A stretch of DNA of 48,403 nt from assembly GCA_903900775.1 (NCBI GenBank), contig CAIUOD010000041.1, positions 1 through 48,403 on the forward strand, read 5' to 3'. Source of the DNA: Candidatus Adlerbacteria bacterium. Lineage in GTDB: Bacteria; Patescibacteriota; Minisyncoccia; Phycocordibacterales; SBAW01. The notes beneath the pieces were generated by a model that made no database searches, had not been told where the DNA came from, and was given only the letters and a program-made list of their open reading frames with translations. Below, one piece after another: positions 8,025-15,241 of this stretch (positions are counted from its first letter, which is position 1; every line of letters begins with the position of its first letter). The position numbers were made by a program, and so were the translations under genes.

Positions 8025-10637
8025 ATGGTAGACACACGGGACGTCAGGTCCGTTACTGATAGCGCTCCGACAATATGGTCGGCTCTGGACGGTTGGGCGC
8101 GGACGCTATCATCCTGGCAGCAGTACATCATCGCGACCTCCATTTCTCGCGGCAGGCTCTCTGACGACGAGATCGATGACGCCTACCAACGGTTTCTCAG
8201 AGCCAAGGGTCTCAGCCCCACCGCGGAGGAGGACGAGGAACAGTTTCCCCTGGCAACCGGACGCCCGACTGCGCCTCTGGCAAACAAGCTTGTTCTCACG
8301 GCTATCGACGGCCTTTCTGGGATTAACGCGCTGCCTGAGGGGACGGCGATCACCTTCGGGCCAGGGTTGACTGTGATCTATGGCCGAAATGGCGCTGGCA
8401 AAAGCGGTTTCGTGCGCTTGATAGCCAACGCTTGTTTCAGTCGGCAAAAGCCGTCCATCATTGGTAACATATATGCAGATGGCGATCCACCAACGCCGAC
8501 AGCGCAATTCCACGTGTCGATTGGAGATACTCCACAGGACCCGATCACGTTTACACCTCAGGTTGCTGCCTCAGAACTCCAGCGGATTTCGGTATTCGAT
8601 GCAGCAGTTGCTCGCCACCACATCACGCAAGCCTCAGCCTTTGAGTTTAAGCCTGCAGGGTTTGATGTGTTTCCCGAGCTCGCTCGCGTGTACCGTGCTC
8701 TCGCCGAGAAGCTCGATCGAGAGATTGCAAGGCGCACAGCATCGAACGAATTTCTCCAATCTTTCCTCGACGGTGGAACGGTGGTTCATACCGCCGTTGC
8801 GGGACTGGGGCCCGACACTGACTTGAGGCCATTACGAGAGCTTGCCAGGTATGGAGCAGGTGAAAGCGCGCGCATTACGGATCTTGACAAGCAACTCTCA
8901 GCGCTGCGTGCTCAGTCTCCGAAAGAGATACTGGCCTCTCTTACGGAAGCATTGGATGACATTAGGACGCTAAGATTACAAATAATCGAACTTGGCAGCC
9001 ATTTTACCCAAGCGGCAGTTACCGAGCAACGTTCTTTAATCACTCGCGGAAAGGAGGCTTTGGCAATCGCCACCGCCGTTGGTTCAGATCAATTCAAGCG
9101 CCCATTTTTCAAAGCCGTCGGCACTCCCGAGTGGGAGGAATTTGCCACAAGGATGCATGCTCTTGCCCAGAAGGAGCATGAGGATTATCCAACCAGTGGT
9201 GATCGATGTCTACTTTGCGAAAGGGTACTCGATGACGCCTCGCGCGCACACGTCGCCGCGTTGTTTGCTTTTGTCGAAAGTGACTCTCGAAAAACTGCAG
9301 CGGAAGTCCAAGGTGTAGCTCAAGCGCACGCAGCCGTTTTGTCGAAGTTGGATGTGCCAATATTTTCGTTAAGCTCCAGGGTTCGAACTCACGTACACAA
9401 GTTGGCTCCAGATTTGGAGCCGGTAATTGAATCCGCACAAGTGTTGTTGGCTTCTGCTAGAGATTCGAGCATAACCGACGTGACCCAACTGACTGCGCGG
9501 ACGACTCCGGTTGAGCTTACGAGCGTTATCGCACAAATTGACCTACTTGCAGAGCGCATAGCGTCTGACATCGTGCGCCTCCAGGCCGATAACACCGAAA
9601 CTGCAATTGCTTCGCTTGAACTTGAACGGCGCACGATCCGGCACAGGCAACTTCTATCCCAGCTTTTGCCTGCGATCGAGGCGTTCGTCGTAGATGCTGA
9701 CTGGGCACGACGCGCGAGGGTCGCCAAGGCCGCCCTCGGCACGCGCCCGATCACGGACAAGGAAAAGGAATTGTTCGCACAGGTAGTCGGCGACGGGTAT
9801 CGCAGCATGCTTGTCGCCGAGTGCGAGAAGCTCGGTTGTGACGTCCCGGTGGAGATGCAAACGATTGGACGAAGTGGTCAGACGCTCCGCACTCTCGCGA
9901 TGAGAGGTGGACACAAACCGGAAGGAATCCTTAGCGAAGGAGAGCAAAAGGCAGTCGCTCTTGCTGATTTTTTCACCGAGGTTAGTCTTAACCCAGCGTC
10001 CGCAGGCATTGTGATCGACGATCCCGTTACTTCCCAAGATCATCAAAGAAAGGGAAACATCGCCACCAGGCTCGTCAAAGAATCACTGCAACGACAGGTT
10101 ATTGTCTTCACCCATGATCTTGTGTTTCTTAATCAGCTACTGGTTGCAGCAGACGTGAGTGGTTGTAACTTGAAATGTCACTGGATTGACCGATCATCCG
10201 ACGGTCAACCTGGACAGATCGCGTTGGGGGATTCCCCCGTGACGTCGTGGGCGTATGAGAACACAGACCGCGCAGAGCTCGCCCTATCAAACGCGAAAAC
10301 ATCCGTAGGTACTGAACGCGAGGATGCGATTCGCAAAGGTATGGCGGCGCTCCGCACCACACTCGAAGAAACCGTTGTGCGGAGGATATTTAAGGACGCG
10401 GTACCACGCTGGAGCGACCAGGTTCGTGTCACCGCGCTCAGACGCGTTAACTGGGACAACAAGAGGGTCGAGGAGGTTTGCGCACTGTACGAGGACCTCT
10501 CTCGCTTTATCGAGGCACACTCCCACACGGATGAGGCAACTGGCGCGCCAGCGACGGTTTCTGACTTAGAAATGCGGATAGCGAAGGTGAAGGAGCTCCT
10601 CAAATGGGCTCGAACTGACCGCCAAAAGGGCGGGTGA
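8025..10637 (+). CDS. RloC-like AAA/ABC ATPase with CxxC hook motif and HEPN-like C-terminus (candidate anticodon nuclease)
   Basis: Walker A YGRNGAGKSGF; CLLC motif (DRCLLCERVL); signature ILSEGEQKAVALADFF; Walker B GIVIDDPVTSQDH; C-terminal LRTTLEE (R-x3-E) and SRFIEAHSH (Rx4H/Rx6H). Confidence 0.72.
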   Translation: MVDTRDVRSVTDSAPTIWSALDGWARTLSSWQQYIIATSISRGRLSDDEIDDAYQRFLRAKGLSPTAEEDEEQFPLATGRPTAPLANKLVLTAIDGLSGINALPEGTAITFGPGLTVIYGRNGAGKSGFVRLIANACFSRQKPSIIGNIYADGDPPTPTAQFHVSIGDTPQDPITFTPQVAASELQRISVFDAAVARHHITQASAFEFKPAGFDVFPELARVYRALAEKLDREIARRTASNEFLQSFLDGGTVVHTAVAGLGPDTDLRPLRELARYGAGESARITDLDKQLSALRAQSPKEILASLTEALDDIRTLRLQIIELGSHFTQAAVTEQRSLITRGKEALAIATAVGSDQFKRPFFKAVGTPEWEEFATRMHALAQKEHEDYPTSGDRCLLCERVLDDASRAHVAALFAFVESDSRKTAAEVQGVAQAHAAVLSKLDVPIFSLSSRVRTHVHKLAPDLEPVIESAQVLLASARDSSITDVTQLTARTTPVELTSVIAQIDLLAERIASDIVRLQADNTETAIASLELERRTIRHRQLLSQLLPAIEAFVVDADWARRARVAKAALGTRPITDKEKELFAQVVGDGYRSMLVAECEKLGCDVPVEMQTIGRSGQTLRTLAMRGGHKPEGILSEGEQKAVALADFFTEVSLNPASAGIVIDDPVTSQDHQRKGNIATRLVKESLQRQVIVFTHDLVFLNQLLVAADVSGCNLKCHWIDRSSDGQPGQIALGDSPVTSWAYENTDRAELALSNAKTSVGTEREDAIRKGMAALRTTLEETVVRRIFKDAVPRWSDQVRVTALRRVNWDNKRVEEVCALYEDLSRFIEAHSHTDEATGAPATVSDLEMRIAKVKELLKWARTDRQKGG

Positions 10638-10750
10638 CCGCGGCTGTCACAGTGTTGGCTGCCGAATCCGCACGGCTTTAGGCTGCCGGACCATTGCGGA
10701 GGACGCAAGAAAGCTCGCCCGGGCGCGGTGGATGTCCCGTGCCCTCGGCG

Positions 10751-10776
10751 CACGCCGGCATCCCTGCAAATCTTCA
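10751..10776. repeat. Short direct repeat flanking mazF (copy 1) CACGCCGGCATCCCTGCAAATCTTCA
   Basis: 23/26 matches with 11352-11377. Confidence 0.75.
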
Positions 10777-10823
10777 GGAGAGACGTGCGTCAGCTACGGG
10801 CTGAATCTATCAACAAGCCTTCA

Positions 10824-10851
10824 TTGACACCTCAAGTAGGTTTGATACGAT
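10824..10851 (+). promoter_or_regulatory. Sigma70-like promoter TTGACA-16-TACGAT
   Basis: -35 10824-10829; -10 10846-10851; no plus-strand ORF immediately downstream. Confidence 0.55.
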
Positions 10852-10856
10852 AGGTG

Positions 10857-10930
10857 TACAAGTGGCTTCGGCCTCGCCCCGCAAGGGGCAAACAGCGACC
10901 GCCGTCAAAGCATTCCTTTGGCGGCGTTTC
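10857..10930 (+). ncRNA. Candidate small structured RNA, antisense to the mazF 3' end
   Basis: Downstream of the 10824 promoter: GGC-UUCG-GCC hairpin, GCCCC-GCAA-GGGGC hairpin, terminator-like GCCGTCAAAG-CATTC-CTTTGGCGGC. Confidence 0.35.
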
Positions 10931-11288
10931 GTATATTCCTGAAGGTGTCCTTGTCCAGGTAGCCGATCTTGCGCACCAGGCGCTTGGTATCGATGACCCG
11001 CATTTGCGATAGGAGGGCGGACGCGTCCTTACCGTCGACCAAGCCAACGGCAGGACGCAGCGGGTGGCGGCGAGTCGAGGTGGTCAGCGGTATCACGAGG
11101 CTCGTTGCGGCACTGAGGCCTTTGAGGATGAGAACGGGACGGCGGTACTCGCCGCCTGAGCCGTCCTGCTCAGATCCGACATTGAGCCCGAGGGAGCACC
11201 ACCACAGCTCGCGCGCATGACAGAACGGTGCATCGCTGCGCTCATTGACCTGTTTCTTTTTCTCGTTCCACGCGTCGAAGTCTTTCAT
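10905..11288 (-). CDS. MazF/PemK-family endoribonuclease toxin-like protein
   Basis: MKDFDAWNEKKKQVNE...AREVWW-like ARELWWCSLGLNVGSEQDGSGGEYRRPVLILKGLSAATSLVIPLTTS; start trimmed from 11378. Confidence 0.88.
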   Translation of the reverse strand: MKDFDAWNEKKKQVNERSDAPFCHARELWWCSLGLNVGSEQDGSGGEYRRPVLILKGLSAATSLVIPLTTSTRRHPLRPAVGLVDGKDASALLSQMRVIDTKRLVRKIGYLDKDTFRNIRNAAKGML

Positions 11289-11351
11289 CTTGCAGGACGT
11301 ATTGTAGCATCGATGATGCAATCGGCGAAAATCACTCACGTGCTTTGAGGG

Positions 11352-11377
11352 CACGCCAACATCCCTGCGAATCTTCA
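11352..11377. repeat. Short direct repeat flanking mazF (copy 2) CACGCCAACATCCCTGCGAATCTTCA
   Basis: 23/26 matches with 10751-10776. Confidence 0.75.
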
Positions 11378-11400
11378 TGGACGATATGCATCATGGTCGT

Positions 11401-11565
11401 ATGCAGATACCCGACGAGCGACTTCAGGAGTTCCAGTGCATCTATAAGGAAGAGTGTGGCGAGGAGATCAGCCTGGCAGAGGCGCGGAAAATGGCACAGC
11501 GCCTGCTGACGTTGTATGCTGTGCTCAAGCGACCTTTGCTAAACCGGGATGAACAGGCCGAGTAG
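11401..11565 (+). CDS. MQIPD-type small conserved protein, copy 1
   Basis: MQIPDERLQEFQCIYKEECGEEISLAEARKMAQRLLTLYAVLKRPLL; paralogous to 12967-13173. Confidence 0.8.
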   Translation: MQIPDERLQEFQCIYKEECGEEISLAEARKMAQRLLTLYAVLKRPLLNRDEQAE

Positions 11566-11667
11566 TGCAGATGCCGTTCTGGCTGGCGTTCAGATTTTCA
11601 CCAGAGGTCATACCGATGGTGATCGTACGACTTGCGCGTCCTACGCGGCTTGGGTTTGCTGATCACG

Positions 11668-11769
11668 CTCTCCGGCTCAAACCGAGCCCGGAGCATCCTG
11701 ACGTTGGCCACTATCCGATCCCACTCTTTCTGTGGTGTTTGGGTGCGAACTTCCTCTAAGACTCCCAGC
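11668..11769. repeat. 102-bp cassette-end repeat, copy 1 (ends CTCCCAGC)
   Basis: 99/102 identical to 13140-13241 by direct alignment. Confidence 0.95.
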
Positions 11770-11776
11770 TGAGTAT

Positions 11777-11795
11777 TACTTAGTCGTACTAAGTA
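11777..11795. promoter_or_regulatory. Perfect dyad TACTTAG-TCGTA-CTAAGTA upstream of RHH-2
   Basis: 7-bp perfect inverted repeat; degenerate counterpart TACTTTG-TATTA-CTAAGTG at 7678-7696 upstream of RHH-1. Confidence 0.55.
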
Positions 11796-11905
11796 TGGCT
11801 GCCATTTCATTCGCTGGAGCGGTGCATCCGTTAGAGTCTGACTTACTGACTTTTTGCCTCCCGGGCACGTTGGCGCCCCGTGCGCTTTATCGTCGCTGAC
11901 CGATA

Positions 11906-12082
11906 ATGGTCGGTATGGCACGAACCACGGCCACCTTCTCAGTATCTTTGCCGCCTGAGATGGAGGCCGAGATTGAGCGGGTGCAGAAGGAGGAGCATCG
12001 CACACGCTCTGAGCTCGTTCGAGAAGCCTTGAGGCAATATCTGATTCGACGACAAGTTGAGGATCGAGCGACACCGCTATGA
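11906..12082 (+). CDS. Ribbon-helix-helix (CopG-like) protein, RHH-2 (not in the supplied ORF track)
   Basis: Manual translation MVGMARTTATFSVSLPPEMEAEIERVQKEEHRTRSELVREALRQYLIRRQVEDRATPL*; 58 aa, strongly similar to RHH-1. Confidence 0.88.
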   Translation: MVGMARTTATFSVSLPPEMEAEIERVQKEEHRTRSELVREALRQYLIRRQVEDRATPL

Positions 12083-12135
12083 CGGTCCCGAGCAGGACAT
12101 GCCTTGTTGTGGTCATCCTATGCTAAAGTATCAAC

Positions 12136-12825
12136 GTGGATCTGACGGAACTGAAGAAGGAATATGTTATCGGGCAGGAGCTTGGCATCGACGCCGCATA
12201 CGGGCGCATTTTGGCGGTCATAGATTTCGGAAACGTTGACTATTGGTTCGAAGACGATCGCCAGGACGCCGACAACCAGGCTCTCGCGGAGGAGGACAAG
12301 CTTACGGTGGACCTGCGAAAGCTAAAGGAATTCGCTTCACTGTTTTCAAATCATGTGCGCTTCTACTACGGCCACGATCCTCAAAATGGGTCGCTGCAGT
12401 TCATTGCGGCCGCCCGACATATCTTTGGGAAAAACCGTGTCTTCACCAAACCGCTCCAAAAAATACGGCACCACCTCTCACCGGAGGAAATCCCCGCCAA
12501 CACTCGCACGACGTTCACCGATGCAGAGGGTGTGTACATCCATCTGCCGAAGTGCAACTTTGACGTCGAGATAGCGGTGGACACGATCCGACTCAAGGAA
12601 GAATATGATACGCTCGCGCTCTTTTCGGGCGACGCCGATTTCGTGAGTCTGTGTCGATATCTCAGCAAGAACGGCAAGAAGGTTATTCTTTTCAAAGGCG
12701 GCCACATCACATCAGATTTGCGAAAAGCGACCGACAAAGTCGTCAATGCCCAAAGCATCAAAAGACATATCGTAAGGCTCAAAAAGCGAAAACCTGGCGT
12801 TGAGCCAGGTTCCGCGAATCGTTAA
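12136..12825 (+). CDS. NYN-domain (PIN-like) predicted ribonuclease
   Basis: GRILAVIDFGNVDYWFEDD ... CNFDVEIAVDTIRLKEEYDTLALFSGDADFVSLCRYLSKNGKKVILF; GTG start. Confidence 0.88.
   Translation: MDLTELKKEYVIGQELGIDAAYGRILAVIDFGNVDYWFEDDRQDADNQALAEEDKLTVDLRKLKEFASLFSNHVRFYYGHDPQNGSLQFIAAARHIFGKNRVFTKPLQKIRHHLSPEEIPANTRTTFTDAEGVYIHLPKCNFDVEIAVDTIRLKEEYDTLALFSGDADFVSLCRYLSKNGKKVILFKGGHITSDLRKATDKVVNAQSIKRHIVRLKKRKPGVEPGSANR
12791..12811 (+). terminator. Hairpin AACCTGGC-GTTGA-GCCAGGTT at the 3' end of the NYN gene
   Basis: Perfect 8-bp inverted repeat; no U-tract. Confidence 0.35.
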
Positions 12826-12966
12826 CCCGCATCCGCGGGCAGGTAGGCTCAATATACAGGATCTTAGCTGAAAGATCAATTAAGCCTGGGGATAGCAAGA
12901 ATCCTGTGCCCGAGTGGCGTTTTGTGCCCCCTTGTACTCGCAGCAGAAATACCGCAAGTATATGGC

Positions 12967-13173
12967 ATGCAAATACCAGACAACCGCCTCACGGAGTTCC
13001 AGCGCATCTACAAAGAGGAGTATGGTGAGGAGATCAGTCTGCCCCAAGCGCGAGAGATGGCTCAACGTCTCCTGACCCTGTACACTATTCTCAGTCGCCC
13101 CATTCACGGCGGCGGCGGTGCATCGGCTTCTTCACGACACTCTCCGGCTCAAACCGAGCCCGAAGCATCCTGA
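12967..13173 (+). CDS. MQIPD-type small conserved protein, copy 2
   Basis: MQIPDNRLTEFQRIYKEEYGEEISLPQAREMAQRLLTLYTILSRP. Confidence 0.8.
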   Translation: MQIPDNRLTEFQRIYKEEYGEEISLPQAREMAQRLLTLYTILSRPIHGGGGASASSRHSPAQTEPEAS

Positions 13174-13241
13174 CGTTGGCCACTATCCGATCCCAGTCTT
13201 TCTGTGGTGTTTGGGTGAGAACTTCCTCTAAGACTCCCAGC
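13140..13241. repeat. 102-bp cassette-end repeat, copy 2
   Basis: 99/102 identical to 11668-11769. Confidence 0.95.
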
Positions 13242-13262
13242 CAGTTTGAGCTAGGTTATCGT

Positions 13263-13276
13263 GCTCAAGTCGCGTC
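13263..13276. repeat. 14-bp direct repeat GCTCAAGTCGCGTC left of a Nudix gene
   Basis: Identical copy at 13782-13795. Confidence 0.8.
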
Positions 13277-13312
13277 ATATTAAATACCTATAAATAACGA
13301 TACAATTAATTT

Positions 13313-13780
13313 ATGAAAGCCCCGCAAGACTCGCCCGACTTTCCGAACGCTTTTTATCGAGTAGTAACTAAGGGTATTTGTGTTCGCGATGGGAAAATAT
13401 TAATGGTTAAAGACTTTACACCCGGTCCATATGCAGATGCTGGTGGGTTGTGGGAACTACCTGGTGGCGGTTTAGATTTTGGCGAAAATTGTCAAGAAGC
13501 ATTAAAGCGCGAAATACAAGAAGAAATGGGCCTTGAAGTAACGTTTGTCGCTGAGAAGCCAACATATTTCTGGACATATAAAAGATTAAACAAACGTGGA
13601 ATGCCATGGCACTACGTCTTTATTCTCGGTTTTCGTTTTGAGGTTAAAGATCTTAACTTCACTCCTACAGTTGAATGCCAAGAAATAAAGTTCTTTTCGA
13701 AAGAGGAACTTATGGACGTCTCAACGGGTGATCAAATGGAACCACTAAAGAAATTATTCAATCCTGATGATTTTGTGTAG
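13313..13780 (+). CDS. Nudix hydrolase (AT-rich, flanked by direct repeats)
   Basis: GLWELPGGGLDFGENCQEALKREIQEEMGL. Confidence 0.93.
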   Translation: MKAPQDSPDFPNAFYRVVTKGICVRDGKILMVKDFTPGPYADAGGLWELPGGGLDFGENCQEALKREIQEEMGLEVTFVAEKPTYFWTYKRLNKRGMPWHYVFILGFRFEVKDLNFTPTVECQEIKFFSKEELMDVSTGDQMEPLKKLFNPDDFV

Positions 13781-13781
13781 C

Positions 13782-13795
13782 GCTCAAGTCGCGTC
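13782..13795. repeat. 14-bp direct repeat GCTCAAGTCGCGTC right of a Nudix gene
   Basis: Identical to 13263-13276. Confidence 0.8.
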
Positions 13796-13902
13796 GATTG
13801 GGTCGTGTAGAACGTAGCTAATCCGCCTTGCAGGGCTTGATCGACAACGGTTCTAGCTCGAGACGGTCAGCAGAGCAGTATTTGGAGGTGTAGAATATCT
13901 GC

Positions 13903-14265
13903 ATGAAGCTTGAGCATGTGAAGAATTGGTTCGTATCCGAAGAAAAATTTCTCAAGACGCCGGTGGGGATATTTTTGTTAGGCGCATTTTTGGGAGAACT
14001 CGCGCCCGACCCGACTGATGCTGTCCATTTTTGGCTCCAAGAACACGTGTTAAGTAATCCCTCGTATTCAGAAGCATTTCGTGCCGGGCTGCAAATTTTT
14101 GACTGGTATTTTATGAGTGCGTGCTATTTTCTTTTGCTCCTCATAGTGGCCTATCTCCTCCATATCAAAAACGTGAGTGCGGTAAAAAGAATCTCCCTTA
14201 TTGCTGGGATCCTCAGCGTTGGCGCGGCAATAGGAATCCTCGCTCAGTTCGTTATGGGGTCATGA
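13903..14265 (+). CDS. Hypothetical membrane protein
   Basis: Two to three hydrophobic segments; overlaps the next start by 4 nt. Confidence 0.7.
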   Translation: MKLEHVKNWFVSEEKFLKTPVGIFLLGAFLGELAPDPTDAVHFWLQEHVLSNPSYSEAFRAGLQIFDWYFMSACYFLLLLIVAYLLHIKNVSAVKRISLIAGILSVGAAIGILAQFVMGS

Positions 14266-14516
14266 CGCAGACCTTTTTTGCCTACATCCTCGAGTGTGCC
14301 GACAAATCTTTGTATGCCGGATGCACCAATGATTTAGAAAAACGGCTCGAACAGCACAACAACTCCAAGCGAGGCGCGCACTATACCAAGATTCGCCGGC
14401 CGGTAGTCCTCAAATATTCAGAATCATTTGCGACGCTGAAAGAGGCGCGCGGCCGCGAGGCCGCCATCAAGCGCTTGACGCGACAAGAAAAATTAAGTTT
14501 GATAAGAAGCGTCTAA
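14262..14516 (+). CDS. GIY-YIG nuclease-domain protein (UPF0213/YhbQ-like)
   Basis: MTQTFFAYILECADKSLYAGCTNDLEKRLEQHN...GAHYTKIRRPVVLKYSE. Confidence 0.9.
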   Translation: MTQTFFAYILECADKSLYAGCTNDLEKRLEQHNNSKRGAHYTKIRRPVVLKYSESFATLKEARGREAAIKRLTRQEKLSLIRSV

Positions 14517-14517
14517 C

Positions 14518-15237
14518 ATGAGCGGAACAAATCAGTTAAAAAAGACGGTTGGGATTCTTGGCGGCATGGGGCCCGAGGCAAGCGCCTATTTCTATAACCT
14601 CCTGATAAAACTCGCGCATAAAAAATACGGGGCGGTGCAAGACACCGACTTCCCTCCGATACTGATTTATAACCTCCCACTTTTCGGTTTTGATGAGACG
14701 GGCATCACTGACGAAGCCCTAGTAGAAAAACAGCTCGTGGACGGCGTGAAAAAATTAGAATCTGCCGGCAGCGATTTTATTATCATCGCCTGTAATACCG
14801 TCCATCTATTTCAGGATTCGATGCAGGCGGCTTTGCGAATCCCCATCCTTGGCATTATCGACGAGACTGCGCAAGAGGCTTCGCGAAAGGGTTTTAAAAA
14901 AGTCGGGCTCCTGACATCCGAGAGCACCAACAAGATGGGCTTGTATGAAAAGAGGCTGCAGGCCCTGGGGATTGAATCGCTGAGAGCGGACGACGAACAG
15001 CAGGAAAAATTGAACCACATAATACTGAATGTCATGGCGGGCGAACAGAATGCGGACGATGCTAAAACTATCGAAGCGGTGGCCGAAGATTTCGCGCGCC
15101 GTGGCGCGGAGGCAGTGATCTTGGGGTGCACCGAGTTGCCGCTGGCGGTCGGCTCGGGCGGCTTCCCTATCCCGCTCCTAAACTCAAACGAGATTATTAC
15201 CGACCGTGCCCTCGCCCGAGCCTTTGCGATAGAATAA
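14518..15237 (+). CDS. Aspartate/glutamate racemase family protein
   Basis: KTVGILGGMGPEASAYFYNLLI...IIACNTVH...AVILGCTELPL. Confidence 0.92.
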   Translation: MSGTNQLKKTVGILGGMGPEASAYFYNLLIKLAHKKYGAVQDTDFPPILIYNLPLFGFDETGITDEALVEKQLVDGVKKLESAGSDFIIIACNTVHLFQDSMQAALRIPILGIIDETAQEASRKGFKKVGLLTSESTNKMGLYEKRLQALGIESLRADDEQQEKLNHIILNVMAGEQNADDAKTIEAVAEDFARRGAEAVILGCTELPLAVGSGGFPIPLLNSNEIITDRALARAFAIE

Positions 15238-15241
15238 AATC

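Noticed and set aside
11598-12116. 172-aa minus-strand ORF spanning the cassette boundary
   Set aside because: Its N-terminal part is antisense to RHH-2; only the C-terminal part (LGVLEEV...) shows conservation, so it is treated as a repeat-associated fragment rather than an intact gene.
7670-13241. Classical integron or CRISPR array
   Set aside because: No regularly spaced short repeats and no Cas or integrase gene visible; the two 102-bp repeats have only a weak hairpin (CTCCGGCTC-AAACC-GAGCCCGGAG) and are not attC-like enough to call.
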